A stretch of DNA of 64,000 bases from Paenibacillus massiliensis subsp. panacisoli DSM 21345. Lineage in GTDB: Bacteria; Bacillota; Bacilli; Paenibacillales; Paenibacillaceae. The stretch's first letter is position 1; each line of letters starts with the position of its first letter. A program made the position numbers and the translations under genes. The notes beneath the pieces are model-generated. The model was not told the DNA's origin, ran no database searches, and worked only from the letters and a program-made list of their open reading frames with translations. Below, piece after piece: positions 17,249 through 26,967 of the stretch. The stretch lies in assembly GCF_000426545.1 (NCBI RefSeq), contig NZ_AUFO01000011.1, forward strand, positions 62,001 to 126,000, in the 5' to 3' direction.

Positions 17249-18124
17249 ATGAAAGTAAGGCTGATGAAGGAGACGGAAGCTGTAATGTTCACTCTGCCGG
17301 CGCTTCTTCCATTGCTGCTATTCTGGCTGTGGCCGCTGGGTTACATCGTATACCTAAGCTTGACATCGTGGGATTTTATGAGTCCCGACAAGCTGTTCGT
17401 CGGCTGGGAGAACTATCAATATTTATTTACGAGCTCGGATTTCTATCAAGCCTTGCGAGTAACACTTCTATTCGGGCTTGGCAGTGTCATTCCGACAATG
17501 GTAGGTGGGCTTGGGCTAGCATTGCTCATGAACCGAAAGATGAAGGGCGGAGGCCTGTTCCGAATGCTGCTTTTCTCACCATGGGTTACGCCGACAGTGG
17601 CTGTGTCCATTGCATGGTCCTGGATCTTCGAGCCAGAGGTAGGTCTGGCCAATTTGTTATTGGGTTGGTTCGGAGCTTCTCCAATAAGCTGGCTTCGTGA
17701 TGGGGACTGGGCGCTAGTGGCGGTACTGATCGTTACCCTGTGGAAGTCGATTGGCTGGTGCATGGTCTTCTATCTGGTGGCTCTACGCAATCTTCCAGCA
17801 GATCTGTTGGAGGCAGCGAGCATCGACGGGGCAGGCTGGTGGGACAAGTTCAGAGGCATTATTCTGCCGCTGATCTCTCCTACGACCTTCTTCTTGTCTA
17901 TCATTCTGACGATTCAATCCTTGCAGGCCTATGACCAGATTAACGTGATGACTCAAGGTGGACCGGCAGGGGCGACCCGGACATTGCTCTACATGTATTA
18001 TCAATCCGCATTCGAATCCTTCAATGTAGGTGAGGCTTCGGCTATTGCGGTAGTAATTATTCTGATCTGCGTACTCCTGTCAGGAATCTCCTTCCTGCTG
18101 GGCAGACGCCTGGTGCACTACTGA
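17249..18124 (+). CDS. ABC transporter permease, UgpA type
   Basis: CUT1 family membrane subunit, 291 residues, six helices. Family motifs include FTLPALLPLLLFWLWPLGYI at the N terminus and the EAA loop LEAASIDGAGWWDKFRGIIL near residue 190. ATG 17249 is taken as the start; a TTG six bases earlier is also possible because AAGGA lies at 17233-17237. The stop overlaps the next gene's ATG by one base. First gene of a six-gene operon that ends with phosphatase-like enzymes, so the substrate may be glycerol-3-phosphate or a glycerophosphodiester (inference), although sugars cannot be excluded. Confidence 0.92.
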   Translation: MKVRLMKETEAVMFTLPALLPLLLFWLWPLGYIVYLSLTSWDFMSPDKLFVGWENYQYLFTSSDFYQALRVTLLFGLGSVIPTMVGGLGLALLMNRKMKGGGLFRMLLFSPWVTPTVAVSIAWSWIFEPEVGLANLLLGWFGASPISWLRDGDWALVAVLIVTLWKSIGWCMVFYLVALRNLPADLLEAASIDGAGWWDKFRGIILPLISPTTFFLSIILTIQSLQAYDQINVMTQGGPAGATRTLLYMYYQSAFESFNVGEASAIAVVIILICVLLSGISFLLGRRLVHY

Positions 18125-19044
18125 TGAACATGACCGTGATTCCTAAAAAATTTCCGAAGCAGGCGCCGAGTCAAGCGACAGGTCGTCCGCGGAAGCTGGC
18201 TTGGTTCAGCAGGGAGCGGCTTCTGAGTCTTCTGCGTTATATCCTGCTGGCGGCGGTTAGCCTCGCGATGGCCTTTCCGTTCTATTGGATGGTTACTAGT
18301 GGCTTCAAGACGAATGATGAGATTTGGCAGTTCCCGCCAACCTTTTGGCCACAGGAATTCCGATGGAGCAACTATCTGGATGCCTGGCATGCGGCTCCGT
18401 TCGCTCGTTATATGCTGAACAGCATCGGCGTGGCTGCTGCGATCTGTGTACTACAAGTGATCAACTCTAGCATGATGGCTTATGCCCTGACGCATATGCA
18501 ATTCCGTCTGAAGGGTCTGCTGACAGGTATCGTGCTGCTCGGATATATGATTCCGAGCACGGCAGTCTACCTGCCGAGCTACCTGATATTAAGCAAGCTG
18601 CAGCTGCTGGATACCTATACAGGACTAATTTTGTCCAACTGTGTCAGTGTGTTCTCGATCTTCCTGATTCGCCAAGCCTTCCTTCAGGTATCACATGAGC
18701 TTGTTGAGGCGGGACAATTGGACGGGGCCTCACATTTCCGAATTTTGTGGACGATTGTGGCGCCGCTGATTCGCTCGACTTTTGCGGTAATGGTCCTGAT
18801 CACATTCATCGAGCAGTACAACAACTACTTCTGGCCCATGCTGATTACGAAGGACCCAAATCTTCAGCTCGTGTCAGCGGGCTTAAGAAGCTTCTTCGTT
18901 GAGGGTGGAGCCTATGGGCTGGCCTGGCCGCAGATTATGGCTGCTGGAGCCTTCACGATTGCGCCACTGCTGCTGCTCTTCGTATTCACTCAGAAGACGA
19001 TTATGGAGAGCGTTAATATCACGGCAGGCGTGAACAAGAATTAA
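18124..19044 (+). CDS. ABC transporter permease, UgpE type
   Basis: Second CUT1 membrane subunit, 306 residues, six helices after a basic N-terminal extension of about 35 residues. FPFYWMVTSGFKTNDEIW is the typical MalG/UgpE opening, and VEAGQLDGASHFRILWTIVA is the EAA loop. ATG 18124 overlaps the preceding stop (ATGA). The partner binding protein follows at 19120, an unusual order because the binding-protein gene usually comes first. Confidence 0.92.
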   Translation: MNMTVIPKKFPKQAPSQATGRPRKLAWFSRERLLSLLRYILLAAVSLAMAFPFYWMVTSGFKTNDEIWQFPPTFWPQEFRWSNYLDAWHAAPFARYMLNSIGVAAAICVLQVINSSMMAYALTHMQFRLKGLLTGIVLLGYMIPSTAVYLPSYLILSKLQLLDTYTGLILSNCVSVFSIFLIRQAFLQVSHELVEAGQLDGASHFRILWTIVAPLIRSTFAVMVLITFIEQYNNYFWPMLITKDPNLQLVSAGLRSFFVEGGAYGLAWPQIMAAGAFTIAPLLLLFVFTQKTIMESVNITAGVNKN

Positions 19045-19119
19045 GTCGGAACAGGCACGAGCAAGAATGACGTGTATTCGCGAAGTATCAATTTCAATTC
19101 ACATAGGGGGATATTATTC

Positions 19120-20502
19120 ATGAAGTGGAATCATCTGTACAGCAACATGCGCACCATGTGGTCACAGCAATGGAAGAGAGGTACGTCGCTGGTGCTGGCT
19201 TCGAGCTTTGCCCTGCTCACAGCGTGTGGCAGTGCTTCAACAGCAGGAACTTCTGATACAGCAACAAACGGTAGTCCATCGAATGCGCCGACAGCAGCAC
19301 AAGCTCCGGTAGAGATCGAGTTCTGGTATGGTCTTGGGGGCAACCTGGGCGACAATATGAAGAAGATGATCGACAACTTCAACAGCTCGCAAGATAAGGT
19401 CGTGGTAAAGGGTATCGTACAGGCTGACTATACGGAGACCGAGCAGAAGCTTCAGGCAGCTATTGCATCGGGCAAAGTACCTGCTGCCGTGCTTGGCTCC
19501 AACGTGGATTGGGCGCGCAAAGGCTACTATGCTTCGGTGGATGACCTGATTGCTGCCGATCCTGAATTTAATAAAGAGGATTACGTACAGACCTTCCTGC
19601 AGCAGGGCCAAGTGGACGGAAAGCAATATTTCCTACCCATGTATGGAACAACACAAGTGATGTACTACCGTATGGACACCCTGAAGGAGCATGGCATTGA
19701 TCCTGCCACCCTGACGACTTGGGAAGCCCTGGCTGACGCTGCAGCCAAGATGACCAAGCAGGAGAATGGAAAAACCACATTCTATGGCTGGGAGCCAATG
19801 TGGGGCAAGGATAACATGATTGATGCTGTATTTAGCAAAGGTGGCCAAATCCTTAGTGATGATGGCAAGACTGTGATGATTGATTCCCCAGAATGGGTGG
19901 AGACTTGGGAGCTGTTCCGCAAATGGATTCATGAGGACAAGATCATGGGCATCCAATACGGCGGACAAGGCTGGGAATATTGGTATAAGACGATTGATGA
20001 TGTCTTGAAGAACAAAGCAGCAGGTTATACAGGCTCCAGTGGCGATCAGGGAGATCTGGACTTTAGCATCGTAGCTGCAATGGAACAGCCGGGCTGGGAA
20101 GGTGTCGGAGAAGGTAAGCCAGTGGCAGAAGCACGTATGGCAGGAATTTTGGCAAAAGCAAGCCCAGAGCAGCAGCAAGCAGCCTTCGAATGGCTGACGT
20201 ATTTCTCTGAAGCTTCCAACACGGCTCAATGGTCGATGAACACAGGTTACATTGCAGTTAGACAATCTGCGCAGGAAGATCCTGCCTTCAAGGAATTCAG
20301 CGCAAAGAATCCACAGATTACAGTACCACTGCAACAGGCTGCTCATGGCTCATCGCCATTCCAGGACCCTACAGGCGGTAAGATTAACGAAGCGTTGAAG
20401 GATGCGGCAGATGAAGTGCAGATCAAAAATGTACCAGCGGCTGAAGCATTGAAGAAAGCAAAAGAAAAGGCACAGAAAGAGCTGGATCGTCTGAATAAGT
20501 AA
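19120..20502 (+). CDS. ABC transporter substrate-binding lipoprotein, UgpB type
   Basis: Extracellular solute-binding protein, family 1, 460 residues. ATG 19120 lies nine bases after GGGGG; the frame is open 48 bases further without a ribosome site. The signal has a long basic N-region and ends LLTAC, lipid-modified at Cys36, followed by a Ser/Thr/Ala-rich tether. EIEFWYGLGGNLGDNMKKMI is the usual start of a UgpB-like mature domain. The ligand is unknown; the nearby HAD phosphatase and metallophosphoesterase make a phosphorylated glycerol compound plausible. A hairpin follows. Confidence 0.92.
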   Translation: MKWNHLYSNMRTMWSQQWKRGTSLVLASSFALLTACGSASTAGTSDTATNGSPSNAPTAAQAPVEIEFWYGLGGNLGDNMKKMIDNFNSSQDKVVVKGIVQADYTETEQKLQAAIASGKVPAAVLGSNVDWARKGYYASVDDLIAADPEFNKEDYVQTFLQQGQVDGKQYFLPMYGTTQVMYYRMDTLKEHGIDPATLTTWEALADAAAKMTKQENGKTTFYGWEPMWGKDNMIDAVFSKGGQILSDDGKTVMIDSPEWVETWELFRKWIHEDKIMGIQYGGQGWEYWYKTIDDVLKNKAAGYTGSSGDQGDLDFSIVAAMEQPGWEGVGEGKPVAEARMAGILAKASPEQQQAAFEWLTYFSEASNTAQWSMNTGYIAVRQSAQEDPAFKEFSAKNPQITVPLQQAAHGSSPFQDPTGGKINEALKDAADEVQIKNVPAAEALKKAKEKAQKELDRLNK

Positions 20503-20567
20503 ATAAACAAGCAAGCTGAAGCAAGCAAGTCCATGTGTAATCTCAAGCAAGCGTGTAATACATGAGC

Positions 20568-20616
20568 CAGCCATCAGTGATGCGATATGGAGCACATATT
20601 GCTTAGCTGATGGCTG
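20568..20616 (+). terminator. hairpin after the UgpB-type gene
   Basis: Perfect 10-bp arms CAGCCATCAG and CTGATGGCTG with a 29-nt loop and no T-run. It may attenuate expression of the enzyme genes that follow or protect the upstream message. Confidence 0.45.
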
Positions 20617-20646
20617 CTTGTGACGGATGGGGAAGGAGTGCGGTAC

Positions 20647-21405
20647 ATGTCGAAGCTAACAATCCCAGGTGCTCCAGCGCCGGTGGAGGCAGTGTTGTTC
20701 GATAAGGATGGCACATTGCTGGATTTCACATATCTCTGGGGCCATTGGACTGAGGTCGTACTGACTTGCTTTCAGGAGGAGTTGGCCCGTCAAGGACGGA
20801 TGCTCACTGCGGAAGCACTCCCTGCAATCTGGGGAACAGAGCACGATGAGCAGGGGCGGGTAATCGGTTATGATGCTCGTGGGCCGCTTGCGATGGGCAG
20901 CATGGGAGAAGTAGAGGCTGTGCTCACATGGCATGGCTACCGAGCTGGCGTATCCTGGGCCGAGGCGAAGCTGATGGTGTCACAGAGCTTGAACCATGCG
21001 GAGCTGGAGCTGGAACGCACTCGCCCTGTCAGGCTGATGCCGGGTGCCCACGAATTTCTGGAGCATTGCCGGAGGGCACGGATTCCTATGGGTGTTGTTA
21101 CAGCAGACGAGACCCGTCAGGCGGAGCGACACTTGAGCTGGCTGGGAATCGAGGAATACTTCGAGGTCATTATCAGCAATGATCAGGTGGAGCGAGGCAA
21201 ACCGTTTCCTGATATGGTGCTACTTGCCTGCGAGCGAATGAAGGTAGCAGCGGAGCGCGCACTTGTCATCGGGGATACGGACGGCGATATGAAGATGGGA
21301 ATTCAGGCTGGCGTACTATGGAAGGTTGGAATTGGGGAACCTGAGCGATTGTCGCTGGCGGACGCCAGCATTCATTCATTTATTGAGCTAATGGAAGGCG
21401 ACTAA
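20647..21405 (+). CDS. HAD-superfamily phosphatase
   Basis: 252-residue hydrolase of the haloacid dehalogenase superfamily, phosphoglycolate-phosphatase-like. Motif I is VLFDKDGTLLDF (nucleophile Asp19), with a cap domain after it. Motif II is in GVVTADET, and motifs III/IV are Lys in RGKPFPDMVL and VIGDTDGDMKMGIQAG. Start ATG 20647 follows GGGGAAGGAG; an upstream in-frame GTG overlaps that site. Cytoplasmic. In the operon with the Ugp-like importer it could remove phosphate from an imported or hydrolysed phosphomonoester (inference). Confidence 0.9.
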   Translation: MSKLTIPGAPAPVEAVLFDKDGTLLDFTYLWGHWTEVVLTCFQEELARQGRMLTAEALPAIWGTEHDEQGRVIGYDARGPLAMGSMGEVEAVLTWHGYRAGVSWAEAKLMVSQSLNHAELELERTRPVRLMPGAHEFLEHCRRARIPMGVVTADETRQAERHLSWLGIEEYFEVIISNDQVERGKPFPDMVLLACERMKVAAERALVIGDTDGDMKMGIQAGVLWKVGIGEPERLSLADASIHSFIELMEGD

Positions 21406-21409
21406 CAGG

Positions 21410-21745
21410 ATGACAAATCAAAATTATATTGGCTGGGGCCTGCTTGCTCTGGCGATTGCACTGGAAATTAGCGGCACGATCATGATGAAGCTGTCAGGCG
21501 GTTTTACACGGCTATGGCCATCAGTGCTGATGTTTGTCTGTTATGGTGCAAGCTTTACGATGCTGAACTTCGCCGTGAAGCATATACCTCTCGGTGTAGC
21601 TTATGCAATCTGGTCAGGGGTAGGTATTACGCTGATCGGTCTTTTTGATCATTTTGTATTTGGCGAACGAATAAGAGCAATGTCTCTGGTATGGATGGGA
21701 TTCATTCTGATTGGGGTCATCGGATTGAAATGGGGGAATTCTTGA
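21410..21745 (+). CDS. small multidrug resistance (SMR) family membrane protein
   Basis: 111 residues with four hydrophobic helices, the standard EmrE/SugE layout. The conserved membrane Glu that couples proton exchange is in LALAIALEISGTIMMKLSGG (about residue 19), and VAYAIWSGVGITLIGLFDH is the usual third-helix signature. It starts five bases after the HAD gene and its stop overlaps the next start, so it is clearly inside the operon. Members export cationic drugs, guanidinium or polyamines. Here the substrate could be a quaternary amine such as choline released from glycerophosphocholine, which would fit the divergent GbsR-type regulator. That link is inference. Confidence 0.92.
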   Translation: MTNQNYIGWGLLALAIALEISGTIMMKLSGGFTRLWPSVLMFVCYGASFTMLNFAVKHIPLGVAYAIWSGVGITLIGLFDHFVFGERIRAMSLVWMGFILIGVIGLKWGNS

Positions 21746-22758
21746 TGAAGGACGAGACAGCAATACACCATGCAAGGCAAATGAAGCCTTTGGTTACGTT
21801 TCAGGTTATCACGGACACCCATATTACTGAGGAGCCACAGCATATCCATAATCTTCATTTGGAGCGTGCCCTAACGGATCTACTCTCCTTCAGTGAGGGA
21901 AGCAGTGGGATTATGCATATTGGAGATGTGACGGATCATGGGAGACCGGGGGAATATCGTGAGCTGCATCGAATCCTGGAATCCTATCGGACTCTTCTGC
22001 CACCAATTCGATACACGCTGGGTAATCATGACGTGGGAATCGGGCTGGTAGACGAGCCGCCGGCCCATCTGCTGAGTATGAGCAGTCAGGAGATTCATGC
22101 ATGGGTGCAGGAAGCCATGGCGAAGAGCGCCGAAGCCCCTATGCAGGAAGAGAAGCTCGGCGACTTCTGGGAGCAGCGGCTCGGTATGTTTCTGGAGGAG
22201 ACAGGTTCGCTGGCACCGTATCATGATCATTGGATCGACGGTTATCATTTCATATTCCTGGGCACTGAGCAGCCTCATCCCAAGGATTGTGAGATGAGCA
22301 GCGCACAGCTGCAATGGCTGGAGACGACGCTGGCAGAGAAGGCTGTACCGAATCGCCCGATCTTTGTCTTCCTGCATCAGCCGCTGTTGAATACAGTAGC
22401 TGGTTCTATGGAGGAGCAGGGCTGGTACGGTGTCAAGCAGGATGCGGAGCTGAAGGCTGTGCTGAATCGCTATCCACAGGTGATGCTGTTCACGGGACAT
22501 ACCCATTGGACTCTGGATAACGAGCGTACCCGCTATGGTAACGATCAGCAACAGCCTAGCATGTTCAATGCAGCCTCGGTAGCCTATCTCTGGACGGATG
22601 AGGATGAATATCTGGAAGGAAGCCAAGGCTTACATGTGGAGATCTATGAGGATCGTGTAGTCGTACGTGGCCGGGATTTTGTGCAGGGCTGCTGGCTTGA
22701 GGGAGTCGAGTACACGGTGAGTTACCCCGTTAGCCACGAGGTAGAACCAACTCTCTAG
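21745..22758 (+). CDS. calcineurin-like metallophosphoesterase, GpdQ/CpdA type
   Basis: 337-residue cytoplasmic dinuclear-metal phosphodiesterase. Metal ligands are visible in order: ITDTHIT, HIGDVTDHG, TLGNHDVG, FLHQPLL and FTGHTHW. This is the class III cyclic-nucleotide phosphodiesterase/GpdQ glycerophosphodiesterase fold. ATG 21745 overlaps the SMR stop by one base and lies six bases after GGGGGAA. Last gene of the operon; a terminator follows. With a Ugp-like importer, a phosphatase and an SMR exporter, breakdown of glycerophosphodiesters is a coherent reading, but the substrate is not proved by sequence. Confidence 0.9.
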   Translation: MKDETAIHHARQMKPLVTFQVITDTHITEEPQHIHNLHLERALTDLLSFSEGSSGIMHIGDVTDHGRPGEYRELHRILESYRTLLPPIRYTLGNHDVGIGLVDEPPAHLLSMSSQEIHAWVQEAMAKSAEAPMQEEKLGDFWEQRLGMFLEETGSLAPYHDHWIDGYHFIFLGTEQPHPKDCEMSSAQLQWLETTLAEKAVPNRPIFVFLHQPLLNTVAGSMEEQGWYGVKQDAELKAVLNRYPQVMLFTGHTHWTLDNERTRYGNDQQQPSMFNAASVAYLWTDEDEYLEGSQGLHVEIYEDRVVVRGRDFVQGCWLEGVEYTVSYPVSHEVEPTL

Positions 22759-22815
22759 AGCGTTGAGCTTGAAGTATGGGAATAACGGCTTGTTGCCGCC
22801 TAATGGTGACAGACC

Positions 22816-22862
22816 AAAGGTCGAGAACGAGGAGAAGCTTTCCTCGTATCTCGACCTTTTTT
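22816..22862 (+). terminator. terminator of the Ugp-like operon
   Basis: AAAGGTCGAGA and TCTCGACCTTTTTT arms with an inner AGGA/TCCT pairing, then a T-run. Confidence 0.85.
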
Positions 22863-22926
22863 GGGTTAGTTCGTGTTGGTGATCGGCTGTGTTGCTGATA
22901 GCTTAAGAATGATGGATTTATTGCTG

Positions 22927-24981
22927 CTACAGCTTGAACCTCGCTACAAGCTGCTGTAGATCATTTGCCATACTGGAGAGCTCCTGTGAGGCCGAAGAAA
23001 TCTCCTCCATGGCAGCGATCTGCTGCTGAGCTGCTGCCGAAGTATTCTGTGCGCTATCCGAGGAATGTCTGGACAATGTAGCCAGCTCCGCTACCGTTGC
23101 AGATACTTGCTCTGTGCTGGCAGAGATCTGCTCAGCCACGGCGGATATGCCTTGAATTTGATCGACTATATTTTTGGTGAAGCTCTCGATGCTGCTGAAT
23201 ACCTCAGCTGCCTTGCCGCTGATCTTGAGCCCTTCATCGACTTGGCTGCTTACATCTCCGTTCATCTTCGTGGTGGAGGCGCTGATCAGCTCGAACATTT
23301 TGTCCAGTGTGGCACGGATGTCCTCGGCAGTCCGCTTGGACTGCTCTGAGAGTTGACCTACCTCGGCGGCTACGACGGCGAAGCCTTTACCATGCTGCCC
23401 AGCTCTGGCTGCTTCAATGGAAGCGTTCAGGGACAATAGATTTGTCTGCTTGGCAATATCCGCAATATCAGTGTTCATTTTACCAGCCTCTGCCGACAGG
23501 TCAGACAGCTCGGTAATCATGCGCGAGGATTCCTGGATCGCTGTGAGAATACGTTGCATCTGCGTCCGTACCTCGTTCACGGTCAGGCTTCCTATATTTA
23601 CTGCTTGGGCAGTATCTTGAGCAGCATCGACGATGCTATTCGCGGACTCAGCGATGTTCGCTACGCCACGGGCCATCTCTTCTACCGCCTGAGCTGTCTG
23701 CTCGGAGGAGGACGCACTGCTGGCAGCTGTCTCTGCGGCCTGCGCAATCGTCTCCGTTACACGCTGCACCGAATTCGTGGTCTGCTCTGTACTCTCCTGT
23801 ATTTTCTGAGAGGAGGTGCTAAGCTTATCGGAGGTTAGCGTCAGCTCCGTAACCATCGTTTGTAGAGCAATGGTCATTTGGTCAAAATCTTCGGCAAGTA
23901 CGCCAAGCTCGTGCTTGCTCTTCAGGTTCACACGAGTGGAGAGATTTCCGTCACGCACACTGCGAGTAGCGAGCTGCAGCTGCTTCAAAGGCAACAGGAA
24001 GGCACGCAGAATCAGGAAAATGACGACACTGGCCAGAATGACAGAGATCACAAGAACCGTTACACTGACGTTGAGGATGGGCTTGGCAGCTTGACTGAAA
24101 TCACCATGCCCGATGATCGCAACATAATTCCAGCCTGTTAGGGGGTCCACACCCGTGTAGATCTCCAGGGCACCGCCCATATAGGGAATTGTATGTACGT
24201 TGAACCCTAGCTCTCCATTCTCATCCAGAGTCGATTCAGTCTGCGAATCCACGATATCGAGCATTTTCCCACCCAGGCTTACGGCACCGGATTTGGCGGC
24301 TGAACCTGCCGCAGCGAGCACCGTCTTGTTCCGGTCCATAATGACCATGTTGCCGTCACCGCCAATGTGAACGTTGGCTAATTGCTCGGCTAGCGGCTTC
24401 AGGTCCTGAATCACGGTCAGCACGCCTCTGCCATCGGGGAGCTGTTTGGAGAATGCCACAAGTAACTGGCCAGTCGCCTCATCCGTATACACGTCTGAAA
24501 TAAACACATCACCCTTGCGATCCATGCCACCGGTGTACCAGGCTGCCGCAAGAGGGTCGAAATTCGGATCGTTACTAACAGGAGCTTTGACAAAATCACC
24601 ATCTGCATTAGCCAAGACAATCGAACTCAGATGGGCACGGGTCGCTAACAGTTGATTAAAGGTGTCCTGAACCCTCTGCTTGTCTGCGCTTACGGAGGCG
24701 GAATTAAATTGGAGAGCAGTAGTATTGAGATCATCAAGAGTAGATCGAACATCCTGGTTCACAGTCTTGCCAACCAGACTCATGATCTGCGGTATGGCCG
24801 ATGACATTTTGTTGCGTACCTCTTCCTTGGCACTCTGATAGGAGAAATAGCCAATGAATGCACTAGGAAGGATTAGCACAGCAATAAATGCAGCAATCAT
24901 TCGGGTTCTTAGAAGTAAGGTTTCTTTTTGGATTCGTTTTAAGACTGCTGAGATATGTCCCCTCTTTTTCAACAAGACCAC
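22927..24981 (-). CDS. methyl-accepting chemotaxis protein
   Basis: 684-residue chemoreceptor. A membrane helix lies near residues 28-48, then a large extracellular dCache-like sensor, a second helix near 300-325, a HAMP domain ([20 protein letters not shown]) and a long coiled-coil signalling domain. Its hairpin tip reads [20 protein letters not shown] followed by [16 protein letters not shown], the CheA/CheW contact region. The start is GTG 24981 with only a weak upstream site (AGAAAG), so it may begin a few codons later. Divergent from the second kinase gene at the head of the galactan locus, which suggests chemotaxis toward plant sugars (inference). Confidence 0.93.
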   Translation of the reverse strand: MVLLKKRGHISAVLKRIQKETLLLRTRMIAAFIAVLILPSAFIGYFSYQSAKEEVRNKMSSAIPQIMSLVGKTVNQDVRSTLDDLNTTALQFNSASVSADKQRVQDTFNQLLATRAHLSSIVLANADGDFVKAPVSNDPNFDPLAAAWYTGGMDRKGDVFISDVYTDEATGQLLVAFSKQLPDGRGVLTVIQDLKPLAEQLANVHIGGDGNMVIMDRNKTVLAAAGSAAKSGAVSLGGKMLDIVDSQTESTLDENGELGFNVHTIPYMGGALEIYTGVDPLTGWNYVAIIGHGDFSQAAKPILNVSVTVLVISVILASVVIFLILRAFLLPLKQLQLATRSVRDGNLSTRVNLKSKHELGVLAEDFDQMTIALQTMVTELTLTSDKLSTSSQKIQESTEQTTNSVQRVTETIAQAAETAASSASSSEQTAQAVEEMARGVANIAESANSIVDAAQDTAQAVNIGSLTVNEVRTQMQRILTAIQESSRMITELSDLSAEAGKMNTDIADIAKQTNLLSLNASIEAARAGQHGKGFAVVAAEVGQLSEQSKRTAEDIRATLDKMFELISASTTKMNGDVSSQVDEGLKISGKAAEVFSSIESFTKNIVDQIQGISAVAEQISASTEQVSATVAELATLSRHSSDSAQNTSAAAQQQIAAMEEISSASQELSSMANDLQQLVARFKL

Positions 24982-25194
24982 TTCTTTCTATAAACTTTAG
25001 GATGTATATTATGTCGTCAAATGATGGGAATAAATAAAGTAAATTTTCGAAAAAAAATGAAATTTACATAAAATTCATAAAACATCTTATATATTTCAAG
25101 ATTGCCCTATATGGCAAATCCGCAGGACGTTATAATAGGCGAGATGAGCTTTGTTAATTCATAACTAAGGTGCGTGGATCATGGTGAACATCCG

Positions 25195-26967
25195 ATGGTG
25201 AAGATTAATTTCTATACCAAATTTGTAACGATATTAGTGATTATGCTGATTCCCGTAATGGTACTCTATTTTTATTCCAACAAAACGACTACCGATGTCC
25301 TAAGCGAGGAGCTGGACAAGTCCAATCTGGCGCAGCTGGCGTTCTTCCAGAGTCAGGTGAACACCCAGATTGAGCTGGTCTCCTCCTGGCCTAACCTGCT
25401 GATGCATGATCCAGACATCTCCAGCTTTCAGGATATTTATCTGGAGGATGACTATCTGAATCTGGACACCATTAATCTGGTCAAGCGAATCCAGACCAAG
25501 CTGAGTATTCAGGAGAACTCCTCGAATTGGAAGGCGAGTCTGAACATCTATTCTCCCTCCCTGAATCGTGTAGTGTCCGAGCGTGATGCGCGTGAGCCTG
25601 ATCGAGAGGAGCTGGAAGCGGTCATTCATCCAGGCTGGAAGATTGAGCCCTACGAGGAGAATGGTGAAGTCAAATATACCTTCTCGTTCTACTCGTCGAC
25701 TCCATATGCCGTGCAGATTCGCCCCGATGAGGTACAGATGGTGATTAAGGTGGAATTCGATAGCAGCAACATTCAGGGCATGCTGGACGGCTTCAAAAAT
25801 GATGGCGGGCAGGAGCCCTTCTACTATAAGCAGGGAATGGGAGTCATACTGAATCGCACAGCCGATCAGGAACTGACGAACAGGCTGATTCAGGAGCTAT
25901 CGCACGAGGAGCTACGGGACATGGAGAATCGCACGGTGCAAGTAGATGGGAATACGTATCGTGTGAACATAGTATTGTCCAAGCTGACAGGCTGGTATTT
26001 GATTGACTACTCGCCACTGTCAGATATTTTGGAGCCGATCCACAAGTCCAATCAGCTGTTCTATGGTTCGGTAGGAGGGCTATTGCTGCTAAGCTTCCTC
26101 GCGGCATACATGCTGTATTCACAGGTACAGGTGCCGATTCGGCAGCTCGTGCGCGGATTCCACCGACTTATGCAGGAGGATTATTCCGTGCGAATGAAGG
26201 TGAAGGGGCAGAATGAATTCAGCTTCGTGGCCCTTCGCTTCAACATGATGGTGGAGCAGATTCAGCAGTTGTTCGAGAAGGTGTATGTCGAGAAAATTCA
26301 CGTGCGCGAGGCCAGACTCAAGCAGCTGCAGTCGCAGATTAACCCGCATTTCTTCTATAACTGCTTCTCCTTCATTACGTCGATGGCCAAGCTGAAGAAT
26401 CATGAAGCGGTCATCGCCATGTCCCACCATCTGTCCCGTTATTACAGGTATACGACGAGACAGGAGCGAGATATGGTGTCGCTGCAGGAGGAGATTGCCT
26501 TCACAGCGCACTATCTGGAGATTCAGACGATGCGGATGAAGCGACTCCAGTACAAGATCGAGCTACCCAGAGACATGGAGAAACTGCAGGTGCCGCCGTT
26601 ATTGATCCAGCCTTTTGTAGAAAATGCGGTCATCCATGGGATTGAGCCATCTTCCGCTGAGGGGTTGATCGAATTGTCGGCTGAGCATCGCGAGCAGGAT
26701 ATTCTCATTCACATTGACGATAATGGCACAGGCTTGAGTGAAGAAGCGTTGCACAATCTTGCATCTAGACTTGTTCAGCCGATGGACGAGCATATGGGGT
26801 GTGGGGTATGGAATGTGTATCAGCGTATGCGGCTGCGTTTTGGCAGCTCATCCACGCTGTCCTTTTCCCATTCGCCCTTGGGAGGCTTGCGAGTGACAAT
26901 ACATTGGAGCTTGAATGATTCAGATTCAGATTCGGATTCAGAGCAAGGGAGGCATACCATATTATGA
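25195..26967 (+). CDS. YesM-type sensor histidine kinase
   Basis: 590-residue membrane kinase. A helix near residues 8-27 and another near 288-308 flank an extracellular sensor; a HAMP region follows. The kinase segment is QINPHFFYNCFSFI with phospho-acceptor His385, and PLLIQPFVENAVIHG marks the ATP domain. I choose ATG 25195 with GGTGA upstream over a GTG 21 bases earlier. The C-terminal tail is a short Ser-Asp run encoded by four GATTCR hexamers (near 26922-26940), then ATGA overlaps the regulator gene. Likely senses galactan-derived sugars for the transporter at 28.8 kb. Confidence 0.94.
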   Translation: MVKINFYTKFVTILVIMLIPVMVLYFYSNKTTTDVLSEELDKSNLAQLAFFQSQVNTQIELVSSWPNLLMHDPDISSFQDIYLEDDYLNLDTINLVKRIQTKLSIQENSSNWKASLNIYSPSLNRVVSERDAREPDREELEAVIHPGWKIEPYEENGEVKYTFSFYSSTPYAVQIRPDEVQMVIKVEFDSSNIQGMLDGFKNDGGQEPFYYKQGMGVILNRTADQELTNRLIQELSHEELRDMENRTVQVDGNTYRVNIVLSKLTGWYLIDYSPLSDILEPIHKSNQLFYGSVGGLLLLSFLAAYMLYSQVQVPIRQLVRGFHRLMQEDYSVRMKVKGQNEFSFVALRFNMMVEQIQQLFEKVYVEKIHVREARLKQLQSQINPHFFYNCFSFITSMAKLKNHEAVIAMSHHLSRYYRYTTRQERDMVSLQEEIAFTAHYLEIQTMRMKRLQYKIELPRDMEKLQVPPLLIQPFVENAVIHGIEPSSAEGLIELSAEHREQDILIHIDDNGTGLSEEALHNLASRLVQPMDEHMGCGVWNVYQRMRLRFGSSSTLSFSHSPLGGLRVTIHWSLNDSDSDSDSEQGRHTIL

